A DNA stretch of 64,000 bases from Gorsachius magnificus (GCA_034008185.1 CM067082.1:124869988-124933987), one strand, 5' to 3'; numbered from the stretch's first letter, positions 13,501-28,500 are shown. A program made the numbers and translations. The notes: generated from the sequence alone by a model not told the origin.

Positions 13501-16500
13501 ACATCCTTTCATTAAAAAAAGATTTTACATCATTATTATTTCCTCTAAATTAAATTTTTTTAACACATAAATAAAGCAGAATCTTACATTATTTATGAAT
13601 GTACGATAGCCAATAATAACAAAATACACAGCAGCCATTTGTCAAATACGATATATTAGTAATAATAGGCATCATAAACACAGTTGAAACCCTAACATTA
13701 GAAGATTGAGAGCAGCCTACTCTTCATGTGAAGAAAGCATAGTTCCAGAAGACGAGTTTAATACAAGTAGTCATAGAATTACCATCATCACCCTCCTGAT
13801 CTTATTTAATGTGTACATTCTGTGTATATTATGGAAATACTCAGTTGAGAATTGGGACTAGATTGAGCAATACAATACACAAACCTATAGTGAATGTTCT
13901 AGCTGCAGAAATGGTCTGTGCAAATAGAAACCTCACTGGTTTTTGAATGGCCCTATCTACTCTTACTAAAACACAGAAATAGCTCACACCTTGGCAGCAG
14001 CTGATTTTTGCCATTCCTATGGTAGGGATGGAGCAAGAGAGTCTTGCTGCTCTTGCTGTGGCCCTGGGCAGACCAAGTGCTGCTTTGGGGTGGACCCGGT
14101 GCCTATCTCTTGGGCACACCATGGCCATCACCACCATGCCCCAGGACCTCACCCTCGTAGTGCCCGCTGCACAGGAGCCCAGGTCATTTTGGTAGTTAAG
14201 TGACTGCCATAGAGTTTGCATCAATCACTACCAAAACTCTTTGACAGCTCTCTGACATCTGTGATACTTTCACTGGACAACAATCTTGTATTTCACAAGT
14301 GTTTTGGTTTGGTATTTTTTTTTTTTTTTTGATTGGTAGGCTTCTGACAGGGTATTCTCACTACAGCTATTTAGCCTGCTGCCAGAAAACAACCCTTCCT
14401 CACCTCCTCACCTAGAAAATATAATCAAGAGGAAAAGGCGAGAAAGGAGCCCAGCAGAAGCAAATACCTTCACTCTTTACCACCAAAGAACAAACATTTC
14501 CAAGTAAAAAAAAAACCTAAGAAACTGATTGCATACGAGGTTGAAGCTACTTGCAAAGACTAAGACCATTCATTTCTAATCGCTGTCTCCCCCTCCCGCT
14601 GCACCCCACACGAGAACAGCCGAGCCCTTGGGGACAATGGTGGCTTTGTGGTGAGCGGGGCTGCGGCTGCCTACATGGACAACAGGAGAAGAATGCTGTG
14701 CAGAAGCATGAGCTTCTTAATGTCGGATTGAGGGGGCACGCAGGCTTTGTCTTGCCCTTTGCTTTTCTTCTTCTTGTTTCTTAAATGCACCACCACACAC
14801 ATAACCCCTCAGTTGCATACACTCTCCGTGCATGAGACTTCTTCCCTTCGGTTACGGGGCAAAAGTGTGGCTATGCACTAATTAATTCATGTGGCAGGTG
14901 CGTATCACGTGGGAGGACAGGCTGCAGCCAGAGAATGTGCTTTTTATTCAACACAGAGCCCTGCTAGGAAACATCATCTTCACGTACAAGACACTACTGG
15001 AGGAATGGCAGGGAGATGGGAGGGAAGGGCAAATCATGTCTCAAGTTCGAGTTATAAAATTTGATGGGTCTGAAACACAGCAGCAGAAAGATTAAAAGAA
15101 TTGTGACGAAATAATTACAACACTGTCAATACTGACACTCGCTAATAGCCAAAGTTAGTTTTGCACCCCAAAGAAGCCATAGGATTCTTCCAGAATATAG
15201 TACACTGTGTTTTGGTAAGAAAAGGAAGGAAGAAGGATTAGACAATGAAAGGAATGTGAGAATTAAGGAAAAGCATTTTGCCTGTAAACAAATACTGAAA
15301 GGAGGATTTACAGTTAAATTAATCTCTTGAGGATGGCTCATTTTCAACAGCAGTAGAGGTTTAGGACCACATGCAATCTTTTACAATCAACTGGCTTGGC
15401 CTTTTATTAAAAAGAAACAGATATAAATATTTTTCTTTTCATTAAACAGAACGAATTCCAGCCCTATTTCTTATGACATGCACAGGGAACACTGGAGAAG
15501 AGCTGAGTTAAGAAGAAAAACACAGCAAACCTCCCTTAAATTGTAGAAGTTAATCAGCAGCAAGTCATGCAGACGAAATTCAGAAGAGCATAAAATACAT
15601 CTAAATTATCATATTCAAATTTCACACATTTACTCTTCTGATTTGTTTTGCTATTTCCACACACAGACACGGGTAAAATCACACCAGCTGAGATGTATGT
15701 ACATGTCATGAAGGAAAGAACTCCTTGACCCTGCTCTCCAGAAACACAGACCTCTTCCTGGCAAGTTAAATGAATTACTCTGCTAGTCCAGGCAATTAAA
15801 TAAATATATCAAGGCACAGAGAAGTTGTTCTGGGAAGAAAACCATGTTCTTTACATTAGCCAGACATTTTCCCCTGCATTTTCGTGGTGCATGATCCTCC
15901 AGTTTTACAATCTGTTTCATTCAGTAGGCGGCACCAATCCAAATGGGGATAAATCATTTTATTAATTTGATTTATAAAATAAACTAATTATCCACAGCCC
16001 TGAGTGTGCATGGAGACTACTAGAGCAAGGAGAGGGAAAGGTGGCATCTCATACACACCCAAGGAACACAAATCCCAGTGATTCTTTTCCACCGGGTGAT
16101 TGTCTTTCAGTCTCTTTACATACAGAATTCATCACAATGAACATGGCCATTGTGCCCAGTGGAGGACAAAGGAGGAGAGTTTTAATGGACGTTAGCTTTC
16201 AGGAAAAGCTTTGAGCCTCAGTTCCATGAGATTAGTGAGAATTAAAATAAGATTCAGGAAAAATAAAACCAGAGAATAACAGAGCGTCTGTGATCATTAA
16301 TCACATAAATCCATTTTCAGTTTAAGTAAATCACTAGAGGATTTCACACCCTTGCCACCCAACCAAACAGAAAATTAAGTATTCCAGTTCCTTGAAGAAT
16401 GAGAACTATCAACATACTTCCTCATTATACCCCACATTTTTACATCCTTCCATGCCAGTTTTTTTACTTCCATCAGGACAGATTGCAGTGACATTGAAAT

Positions 16501-19500
16501 GAAGACCTTGGATCTGGTTATCCACTTGAATTTTCACTTCAGAGATTAGTTTCTGTAACCAGAAAACAAGTTTTAGTTGCATTGCATCTGAACATATAAT
16601 GTGCACTAGTGACTAACACCAAGTACGACTACTATGTCTGACTAAAAATGAAGAAAGCTTGTCTGTGTGAATAAAGGAATGAATTAAAGCATTGTTTCCC
16701 ATATAAAGACCCAATTACATTCCAAATATACACAACCACTGAACTAGTAATTCTGATAAAGAGGATTATGCTTTCCAGATAAAAACGTTTTCAGCTTTTC
16801 TAAAGTGGTTTTGAGACTGTATTTTTGGCAATTTGAAAATCTATTCTAACAACTGTGTGCAACAAAAAATGCATATTGTTTTAGAGCCTACACTGCCTTT
16901 TAGCTAGACATTTAAAATAAAACAGTAAACATACATACAACTATTGTTATCCAGCAGAAAAGGTTCCGAATGGACTCGAAACACTATAAACTGATATTTT
17001 GCATCTGTCTTGGAAAAGATTTCTCTGAACAAACCTTGTAGTGATCTAAAGGCTACTGGGATTATTCTTACTGATTTATTTGGGTCAGCTAGGACTACTT
17101 AAGCCAACAACTGGTTGATTCCCATTACGGCTTTTTACAATATAAAACAATGAAAAAGCCAGCTACTTTGTAACTTTTATTTACTGCATGCTCTCAAATC
17201 CTACTTCCTTCCAAGAAGGAATATTGCTTCTTGATGTTTTGAATATTTATTAAAGCTCTGTACAAACCTATAAGCTGAAAATTTCACAAAGAGATCATTA
17301 GAATTTGCGGCATATTAGTCTTTAAAAATTAGTTTCATGGTATATTTTTCCTGCTACAAATGGAAATTTAATTACATGAAACTGAACAGATGTTTATCTT
17401 AGTAACTTTTTGAAAATTAGTGACTCATCTTTGGATTTTTAGCCAGGGATTTTCAGCCAGGGTTTTCCACAACTAAGCCTAAGGTTTCCCTGCCTAGAAC
17501 AAGAGTGCAAGAGGCCCACTGTCATCAGACATCAACACTAAATTTATTTTCTCATCTAAGTACTTTTGCTTTCAAGAAAGCAAAACATTCAAGCGCTGTT
17601 GACTGTGTGTTTGTAAATTATAAGCCCCTAAAACTATGATAAAAATCTCAAAGTATCAAATCCAGTGAAGTTTAGGATGGGAAGGAAGATACTGTCTAAA
17701 AAATGAAAATAAGCAAGAGCGAACTGGGGGTGGTTGGAGCAGGAAAGTCCCACAGAATCTTCCATTGAACTAAATTATTATTTTGTAAATTTTCGTTTCC
17801 TCTCCTTGAATGTTTGCCTTGCACTGTGCTCTGAGAACCAGGATACAATTTAGGATGGACAGTGTAAAAGTGGCATACAAAAGGACTATGATCTTCAAGG
17901 TTTTTTTGCCAGCAATTTCCTGCAACCCCCCATACTCAAACTGAGATTTCTCAGTTTTATAAGAGGAAGCACAGTATCAGTGAGAACTTCTCTGCAATTT
18001 GATTACACCTAACCTCCTCTGCTTTTGAGTGTCTTTGCCTTCTGCCAATGTTTCCGACATGACAGTGAGAAAAATGTGCACAAACCCACTCTGTTGACTA
18101 GGAACAGACGCGGGACTTGGCTCTTCATTACAGCCAATCTGCTGAAAGCAAATAGCCTGATTTAGATGGTTAATGTAATACAATGTATAATTTCAGCCTC
18201 CCATGTCCAACTAACTAAAAATAATGTGATACATGTTAATACCTTGCATATAGCTTTATAACTGATTTTTCAACTTTTGGAACTTCCATGTTTGTGTAAC
18301 TTGCACACCTTAACAACATTCAACCATCTAACCCATCACGTTCATTTTGATGCTGCTTTATGGGCTCCCTGTGTTCTAGCACTTTAAACGTATACCACTT
18401 GGCTTCATTGTAAAAGCTGTTCATGCCCCCTCTTTCATTCACTATCAAGATGCCAGTTTCCACTTTCAAGCTGCCGTTCCCTGTCAATCATTTGTGGGAA
18501 ATGACTCTATGCTCTTTCCCATACTATTACTTTCAGTTGAGAACTCCAGGCAAGAATTCACAAAGCCATTTCCATTGTTCTCTCCCAAATCCCTATCAAA
18601 ACTCTTCTTCATTGCCATGCCTCAAACCCCTGAGTCATTACATTGCTTTGTGCAGTGTAAATCCTGCTTTCCACAATATCCACTGTTGTCAAACTACCTC
18701 CTTGTAAATTCACACGTGTTGCCTATTTTCTGAGAATTATGCTGGCACCACCCCCTAGATACTGCATTATCTCTTTGCTCTGAATTTATATGGTGCCTAC
18801 ACAGTGGGGTCTGGTCTTTAACTAAAGATCTGAGATGCCAAAATTCAAGTAAGTCAGACATTTCTTTTGAAGCTACACGGCAACATGTGCAGAGATTCAA
18901 ACAGCATACTTACAAGCATTTTTAGAAAAGAAAAAGTACTAGCTCTTGCCTTTGAGACCCCGACATCCTGGGAATCTGAGAGGTATCGTGGAATTGTGTC
19001 ACCCACCAGCACCAACCTGGACATTCAGAAAAGTAGGGAACTTATCCTCGAGGACTTCAGAGAGAAGCCAAGATCCTGGAAATTCCAATTTTAGGGTATG
19101 AAAGGTGAAAAACCCCTGTACAAACATGGCATACAGCATTGTCACTCTGATCATACCTGATAGGCTTCTACCACCAGATCATTGAGATTTGCTGCTTGTG
19201 ATTCTATCTGTCTTGCAACAGTACCAGGCAACAGAGGTAACAGATCCTATGAAAAAATACAATCGTTAATGCACAGTTTTAATTTTTAATAGAAATATTG
19301 TGGTTTCAAAATTGGAAAAAGAAATCAGGTTTCTAACCTACTTTATACCAATGGAACTGGCTTCCTTGAACTGCAAAAATAACATTGATGTTATTGTCAA
19401 TCAACTTTTCAGAGAGCTGCCCAAGAGATGGATGTTCCTGCAAAATACAACAGAAAAGAGAAGTCTGCAGATTAGTAGGGAAAAACCTTATATTTCACAT

Positions 19501-22500
19501 ATGATGCAATACAGGATTCCAGAACCACCCCAATCGTTATTTCTAAATGTACAAAGAAATGCTAGGCCTACATTTAAAAGAAGGTAGGACCAAACAAACA
19601 AACAGATCATGACAAAAAAAAAAAAATAATCATCAGGGCATCAGCCAGACTGTGTATGCATGGGTGCTGCACAGTGGGAGGACTAACTCATATGGTACTA
19701 TTTTGTTGGGTTTAGTCTGATGCTTAAGAAATATGGATGTGATGTTGTCCATGATCCACCTGGAAGAATAACAAGATTCCTGAGAATGATAGGTGGGTTC
19801 TTGTGCAAGTCAGGGAGAAATAACAACACATGGGCACTGAGATGAGGTGTACTTGTGGGAATAGCAAGGAGAGTAATTAAAAGTTTGTTTCTCCGAAATG
19901 TATTTTGGCACCAGGGATCAGACACGTCAGCTAAATGCAGCCACTGGGTCAGGTTCTATCAATGTCAGTATCCTGTACATATCTTTCTTACAGTTGACAA
20001 CTTTCTTCTTCTCTCTATGTCCAAGAACTGCCTTAGGAGTGATGCCTGCAGTCCTCACTGAACAATCTGCTATATTTTCTTAAGCACACTGGTGCTTGAA
20101 GTAGGTAGCATGAATTTCACATCTCTCCCTAGAAATGACATTGCTCTATTTGGTGAAGTCCCTATGATGGCATGTCCTGTGCCAGTGACCTGCCCTTCTA
20201 CGCTTCTCATTGAGAGATCTGACATGGATTCGAGAACAAGAGGTGCATTGCTATCCCTTCATCTAAGATCCAGAGAAGCACAAGGGTGTCTGTGTGGTCC
20301 CAGTGAGCTTTGTCCCTGGGTGATGTGAGATCCCTCCAGCTCCAGTACTCTAAACCAAACTGTATTTGAAAGTCACCGCTTATTCACCATACATCCATAA
20401 ATACTTCTCAAGAAGTAAATTCAACACTTAAAATTCATGACTAAACACAGAGGAGTGACTGAGCCTTGGCCTTTGTTTCCCCTTACAGAGATTTCATCTG
20501 GACACCTCCACTGATGTCAGGTCCTTCCACCTCCTTCCCCCATTTACTTCTGCTGTCTTTCTTCTCCTGATATTTTTCACCATCTCTTGCACAAACACAC
20601 TCTGTTTCCCTGTACAATTCATTCCTCCTCAGAGTGCCACTTGTCACTCACGGCACCCTACAAGTCAACTGCTCTCCTAACAGTAATCTGAATGCCAAGA
20701 CAGCTGAGACAAAGTTATGCAAGGGGGCAAAATCCATTTTCCATCATATTAAACCATTATAAAGAGCCTCGTATAGAAAGAACAAAGGAGTTTTTTGCTG
20801 CAGTTTGATCTTAGCCAGGGTCCATGCCTCTCTCAACTTTTCTACCCTTTGGTAAGAGATTATATTCCTTAAGATAAGTGATGAAAGGTAGCAATAAGTG
20901 GCCCTTCTTACAGCTGCAGCTGGGGATCGTGCCATATGCGAGGGTTCCAGCAAGCGTGCATTCCCACTACACAGCAGCTGTGGGGGGACTGCAGCAGCCT
21001 TGTTGCCATGCTCAACAGCCTGCAACACTGTTCTACAGCATCCTGCCTTCTCCACGACCACAGACCCACAGTGGTGGGGCCTCCATTGGGCTGCACAACC
21101 CTACAGGCCACATGCAACTGTCTGGCAGATCACAGACACACCAAGTGGTCCCAGGACAGAGGCGAGTGAAGCCAGACATTCTGCAAATACCTCCTAAACC
21201 ATAACTGTGTGAAAGACAGGACCAGCACTGAGGGATCATGAGATGGTGGTCAAATAAGTCAGTCTTCCTGCTTAACACATGATGTTACGCATGTCTGAAT
21301 TCCAGCAAAGTGGCCCTTCAACATCTCTACAGCTAATGGCAAAACTCTGGGATCAGTGGTATCAGAAATGGGTTTCCAAGCCCTCATGAAACACGAACTT
21401 ATTCAGATGGAGCTTACTGAGGTGAAGAGATGACAGGCATAGATGTGCAAGGGTTGCAGGGAGTAGATCCCCAAATTACCTAGTCTGCTTACAAATATAC
21501 TTGTCAGATCTAACTCCCTAGAGTGTCCAGCTTGGTTAGTGGTACATTAAAGCTTCACCTCAGATTAGAAAGAAAAATTTTCTTTTTATTAGAAGAGACT
21601 TTTTTTTTTTTAAAAAAAAGCATCAATAGACCCACAGTATCTTTTTTCATTTTAAGCATATAAAGAGATGACATAAGGAGCTGTTGGTCACTCATGGAAC
21701 CTCGTTTTGCTTGCTGTACTTTATGTATTTTTACCTTATCTCTTCCCACTATTGCTCAAGTTAATGTACTTTCATTTTAGATCACCTCTCTTGGTCCAAT
21801 TACATAATTGATTTTATTATTTTAACCTAATGTGTTAAGCTGAGAGGATAACTAATGCACGTGTTAAGTATTTCAGAAAGGGAGGTAACCAAGTACAGAT
21901 GGACTAGATTTCTTTCCTGCCTTATGCTTTTTTGCTGACCTCTGTGTGACTGCTTAGCAAAAGTTAGAAAGAAACAGGCAGAAAAGTGGCTAACTGGAAA
22001 CACTTCTGATCTAAGGGTTAAGCTTATGTAAATAAATAAAACAAAGTCCGCTTTGGACTTTGGCACAAGGAGGAAATAAAAATATGCCAAAATGCAATCT
22101 TCCCAAGACTACCAGAAGCTAAAGATCAAAGAAAAACAATGTGATTACAGACGGTTCTTTAATTTAGCATAGCACAACAAAATTGCATTGATAAGGAAAA
22201 GAAAAATTATGTTTCATATGATGTATTCTTAAAAAAGCTGATAGCCTTTCATAAAATTTCATTTAAATATCAGATGGTCTTCCCCCCCCCCCGATTTTAC
22301 TTGTTTACTTGAAATGTCTTTATGTGTCTCTATGACTAAAATAATCACAGGCTATATACCATTGAGAAGACAAAAAGCAGGAAATCAGTACCTACCCTTA
22401 TAGACACTATTGTGTCTACCATGTCCAATCTACTCCAGAAAATATCTAATACTGAGAAAGATTTCCATTCTACCCCTTTTCTACTACTAAGTACATGCCT

Positions 22501-25500
22501 GCTATTACATTTTGGCATACAAGAATTAGCCCATGGTTGAAAAAGATATGGGCTAGCAGTCAGAAAACACATGGGCCAAAACATGCCACCACAGGTCTAA
22601 GCATCTTTCAAGGTCATTTCACCTGGGTGGCTAAAAAGACCACCTCATTTCACAAAAGGCATCAATAGCAATAATCATGGAGATTTCTTATTGCATATGG
22701 GACAGTAAAATCATGATCCTTCAGCCCAGAATCCAGAAAACACTTTCGTCAGTCAGCCATCAATCTGTCACAGTTCCTCAGAAAGAGATTAATAAATTTT
22801 GCCTGTATTTTATATCAGTGAGGTTTTCCAGCTAAAATAGAAGTTAATTTCTCAAGTTGGACAGAAAATATAGTTGTGGTTTTCCCTAAACAGACAATAT
22901 CTTTATTACCAAAGGAGTTCTGAACACCAGAATAAGATTTGTACCTTCAGCAATTGTTAATAAGCAGAGCAAACTTCCTCTCATTTATACCACTGAAATA
23001 AGGGCGGGGGGGGGGGAGGGGGGAAGAAATAATAATAGATACAGGGACACCATAACCTGTAAGTATGCTCTGTTTTGGGAAGGGAAGGTTTTGGGATGAT
23101 TTGCTCTAAGTAGAATAAAGGAAGGGGCTGTTTTTATCCCAGGGACACTGTAGAAATACTGAAACTGAACAGACTGGCTAGAAGGAAATAATTAATCCTG
23201 ACATCTGAGAGGGAATATCCAAGAGGTGACAGAGGGAGTATATGAATGCAAGAACATCAGATAATCAGAAATCCAAACAACCTTCCTGTTAGCACACGCT
23301 CAGCTCCCTCCTCCGTTCAGCGAAGTCCCGAACACCCACTGATTCCCAGAAACCTCCCGTATTTCATGATCACACACCATACGGTGGCTGCTTCCTGCTG
23401 CCCCACCACCCTTGTAAACACCCGTTGCTGGGATTATATTCAGGCATAATTTACACGCAGCCCTCACTGACTTCACTAGTGCAGCTAGCACGGAGAGTAA
23501 AACTGTAATGTGCTCTAATGGTACCACAGTTCGTATTTCTCTTCTCTGGTGATTACATGGCAATTAAGTAGTGATTCATGCTTCTTAAATAAATGATTCA
23601 TATGTATTTAAGGAAATAGCCAAAGCAATTAAAACCTACAACTCTTAGGAAAAAAAAAAAAGCTTGTCTTCAATCACTCATGACTATACATTCTTGAAGA
23701 AATTATTTTGAAAGCTAAAAATATCCGCTGAAGGCGAATTATTTCGCTACGGAGGATTTGATGCAATTTTTTGAACAGGTATGTATTACCACACATTGGT
23801 TTTATACTGTGAGTTGCACATGTATTTCATGCTACATTACCGCAGCAAAGCTTTGTGCCACAATAATATTTTCTAGCTCATCATAGTTGAATTAGCTCAT
23901 TGCTGTTGTACATCTACTGTTTTAGTCTTACCAAGCCTTTTCAATCAATGCAACTATGCATCTTCTGACCATAAAGCATGACCACTACCTTTGTCTCACT
24001 AGCAGGATCACGCAATTCTTACATACATATGTAAGAATTGCTCATCATTATGAAATGGTAATAAAAAACCCACACCAAACCCAGTAACATATTCTCCTCT
24101 GCTGTGCCTCCGACTCAAAAATACTGTATCCTAGACAAAACCAATATCAATATTTGCCAATGATCGATTCTTCTTTTCACATCTTGCCTACCTGGGAAAA
24201 TACTATTCTAACAACTGAATTAAAATCAATGCTTTGCCAGCAATTCAAAAACCTTATTTATGCAGCTTTACACCACTTCTCTGAAGGCAGGATGTATGAC
24301 ATATACCTTACCATACTCGTAGCTTTGATGTAGACATTATCTTTCAAATGACAGTTTCCATCATGGGGAATTACGATCCCCGCTAATTTACTATCAAGAG
24401 CCAGATGGGAAGTTTGATCTGTCATCACAAGAAGCAGTCGCTTTGCTTCTTTGCGCCATCCAATGTGGCTCTAAAAAGAAAACAGAATTAAGCATAAGAA
24501 AGCAGTAAGTACCTATTTTCTAAAATAATAAATAAAAAAATGAAAAACGAATGTGAAAGTCTATGTTCAGATACTGCATGGCTTAGCAGCACTGATTTAA
24601 ACCAGGCCACTTAAAGCACTCTGTGTGGAAACATAACAGATGTCCTGTATCTGAAAACTACTACTGCGAGTCAGAGACCCACCTACCACTTTCTTTGCTT
24701 TTTAAAGATCTCTCTAAAATATATACAAGTTATACATTATACAGTGGGCTTGGGTAACAGCTGCCACATCGTGTGTCACTATTACATATAAATGCAAATG
24801 CATAGCACTTGTGTAATTTTCTGGGATTCAAAAAGTATTACAACTAACAAATATGCATTCATTCATACTGGTACTTGGTGCTCTCTTCCGTTTTTACTTT
24901 TCTATTTATTAACATGATAGTCTCATCATTCTGTAATTTCCTTTTCCTACACAGAATTCCAGAAAGGACATTGGCATATGATCAACCAATAAACTAAAGT
25001 TTGAGTGCCTTCATGCACCTGCAAATTGAGAAATTCTTTATTATGCAGCAAAATACTACATCCATCCACCATCCTAAGGGATCAATAGCAAAGTGGCAAC
25101 CACAAGGGTGAATTTAATGTGTTTTAGGAATTCAGTGAAGTGAAGGAGGTAGCAGGTCAAGCTTATATCTAAACTGGGTTAGGTACCAATTTGTATTTCC
25201 GCAACATTTATTTCCCTGCAAGGACTAAACGGCTGCTTCAGAGCAAACTTTAGAGGCACACATGAGTCACCTCATATTTTTTCGTTATTCCTTCTCTCAA
25301 TTATTCCATTTTTCCTCCTTTTCCTCCTTTCTTGCTCCTCCTCCCTACCATGCTATCTCATCTCTACCATTTCCCTTAACGCTGCCAGGTATCTTTCATC
25401 TCACGTAAAACGTGTATCTGCAATACGGTCCACATATTCAGCCAGGCTTCATGACTTCTCGTTCTCTACCTTTCCTTTCTTTGCTTCGCAAAGAGGAATT

Positions 25501-28500
25501 TAGCTCCCTTCTCAGGCTCATGCTAGCTCTGAATGGGGAATGAGTATCTCCTAATAGTCGGGATAAGAAGTACAGATGCATGTGGTGTCTTCTCCATATT
25601 ACGCATTAGGCTCAGCCTCCCTCAGACATCCTAGACAGCATTCCCCTAAAAAAGGGGCATTTAAAATTTTATTTATAAACAGGTTATATCTTAAATAGTC
25701 TCAAATTCTTCTCCAGCACTGTAGAAACTTCTTGCTCCTAGACTCCATCATTTCACTTTGTCACCTCAAGACTCTTACCTACATACATCACAGCAACCAA
25801 AATTTTAAAGAAGCTTCATGTCCTAACCTGCTAGTGCTGGCAACAGGGGTGTATTGGTTAAAGCAAGATGGAGCAAGTTCTAAAGTTCTGTCGCAGGCAA
25901 AATGAGTGCACATTAACATAAATTATAGTCCATGATGGTAGTTATGAATTACACATTGTTCTCATCCATTTTGGTTCACAATTCGGTTAGCAGGAAAGCC
26001 TCCCTATTCTCATGAATTTTCCATCCTATTGTTTTTGGAAGCATATATTATTCTAGAGCTCACATGTCATAAGTGTGGAATGTGTCCAATGAGAAACACT
26101 GATTTTAAGGAATTTTTCCAAAGCTTCAGAATGATTTTTTATAACAGCTGTGATCACAGTGTCTGTGAAGAGTGGCTTTTATTTACCTGTTTTACAGCTC
26201 ATCAAAATGTGAAAATAAAATTGGGGACAAAGTATTAATTTTTAACACAGTTTGGATTCCTTTTTGGCCTTGATTCATTCTAGTGCTCCAAAAGAGAATG
26301 TGAAGATGGACGAGATAAAAGAATTGTCCTGACAACATCCCAAGAGAAGAGAAACACACCAAGCCTGTGATTTGGACAGGATTTGAATTACTTTCTTTAA
26401 GAGCACCAGAAAGAGCATTAGCAAACCCATATGAATCAGCCAACTCTCAAAATTGCTATTGCACGACTATGCATAGAAGAAAAACAACATGCAAAAGAGC
26501 CCTTTAGAGCAAATATTAATATGCTTATAGCTTGGGAACTACTGATGCACATCTTTTCCATCCTTTTCTGCATGGGAGAGATGGCGATGAAATTTTATCA
26601 ATATGCAAAAGTTAACTCTTAGTTGATTTGTATTGTTTTTAAATTCTTTAAAACATGAAATAACACCAAAGTGCATTTGTTTTCCTTATCTACATGGGCC
26701 GATATGAAACCGATCCTTCAGTTTTCAAACACATTCTTAAGTAGAAGAAATGTCAAATGGTTTCTCTTCACTTAGGAACACAGGGGGGGCTTTAATAATT
26801 TTTGAAACAAATTTAGTAATTGGCTGAAATCAGTACCTGTGCCTGTTCAAGCAAGAAGCAGTTGCTTTCATCATCCATCCTACACTGGTTAGATTGGTTA
26901 AAGAACATCATTAATCAATACTGAAAAATACGGCCTTATACTCTCCTTTACCAGTTTCAATGGGAAACAGAAATGTATAGCTAAAGGGGAAATAATGGAA
27001 AAGGAGGAAGAAATCTTGTGATTATCAGTCCTGGAACTGACATGACATTTTGAATTCAGGAACACTGAGCACTGATGTACCTATATCTATATCATCTATA
27101 TCTATATCTATCTGTGTCTGAAATACCATTTAGTCTTTTGTTAATAAGCTCCTTACCTGGCAGACAGCTGCTTGGAGCATCGCATCAAAACCCCCTTCAG
27201 GTGTATCAATATTCCCAGAAATCTTTTGTTTATTCACTGCATTTCTGAATTCTGCTATATTGTCAGTCAGGGATAGCACGTGAATATAACCGTGAGGAGG
27301 CATACAATCTAAATTATAATCACTGTACAAAAACAAAACAAAACAAAAGTCTAACACATTCTATATTTTCCATTTGAAGGAGATGAAAATATTCCCTGTC
27401 AAGTCATAAAATCCTGCTACTAATGAAGATGTATATATGCACAGTAAAATAAATACTTAAAGAAAGGAAAATAAATTCAAGTGATATTAAGTCCAGTGGG
27501 GAGTAATTTGAATTTATTCTTAAGAACAGGTTTTTATGGTATGTTATGGAAATGTATACAATATAATTTAGTTCATATATAACAGTTCTTATGTAACAGT
27601 ACATATGTAGTGTTTCTGCACAGAACGAGAAGAAACATGATGTGAGTGACAGTATGATCTCAGAGAGTATACCATCCCTTTTGGAACATCTACAGAGCAG
27701 TACAGCTTTGCTTTTCATTATCCTGAGAAAGGGCTATTACACCGCAGCATTAAGATCCTTTAATAGCTCGATACATGGGCTACTGGATCAAAACGAAAAC
27801 AAAATTTAAGTGTCTACATCCACTATTAGTATGTAAATGTACATAAAACTAATATTGAGATTAGTGACAATTACCTCATTAAATGGATGGGAAACTCCAT
27901 TTACTCTATCATCTTATTTGTAAGTGATACTTTTTGAAATAAGGGGAGAAAGGATGAAGCCTGACATAAGTCAGCTAATGCCATAGCACTTGTACAGGTT
28001 GCTGCTCTGCGACCTATTTAGGGCAGTGGAATTTACGGCACAAGCTGAGATGCTCATCTGATTCAGAGCTGCTGAGCAGGTTTCATCTCTCTTACCCTCC
28101 GATGCATACAGTGCAGGCCTCTGGACCATAACCTGCCTGCCCCCGACTCAATTTACAGTCAATGGAGAGAAACTGGCACTGGAGGGATTAAGACCTCTGC
28201 AGATGTCTACTTCTAGGCAAAATGAATTGTGTCCTGGCAGTGCTAACTGATGTCCACTGACTATATAGGCAGCCTAGAGGACTACTTCAGACACAGACAT
28301 TTATATCTATCTAATGAGCTCCACTGCTAGTGCCCAATTCAAAAAATCACTGAAATCAAAAAAGATACTTATGGACTTCATAGAACCTTGGATCATGTCT
28401 TCCCAGGAAAGATAACAGCAAGCAACAAGGTATGAATAGTTAATATCCACTTTTCCAAGTATTACAGTTTTATTTACAGACTTGAACTGATTATGAATAA

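Larger units (their letters stand above)
19438..24311 (-). other. ITGB8: ITGB8 intron 6 (4,874 bp)
   Basis: The second largest intron. It contains a GC-rich block at about 20900-21200 that is open in several frames on both strands, a C11 tract (22282-22292), a G-rich tract (23001-23023) and a perfect inverted repeat (24012-24041). No protein was recognised. Confidence 0.9.

Noticed and set aside
13236..13502. 88-codon minus-strand frame starting MIQLEEENM
   Set aside because: It is exon 10 read one base out of frame. It would be used only if the cryptic AATGAAAG acceptor were chosen, giving a truncated protein; no evidence for that.
13003..13512. Exon 10 as a separate 169-codon gene starting at its internal ATG
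   Set aside because: The segment is plainly the hybrid/I-EGF part of integrin beta-8 and runs past the GTAAGC donor into intron; exon 11 continues it in phase.
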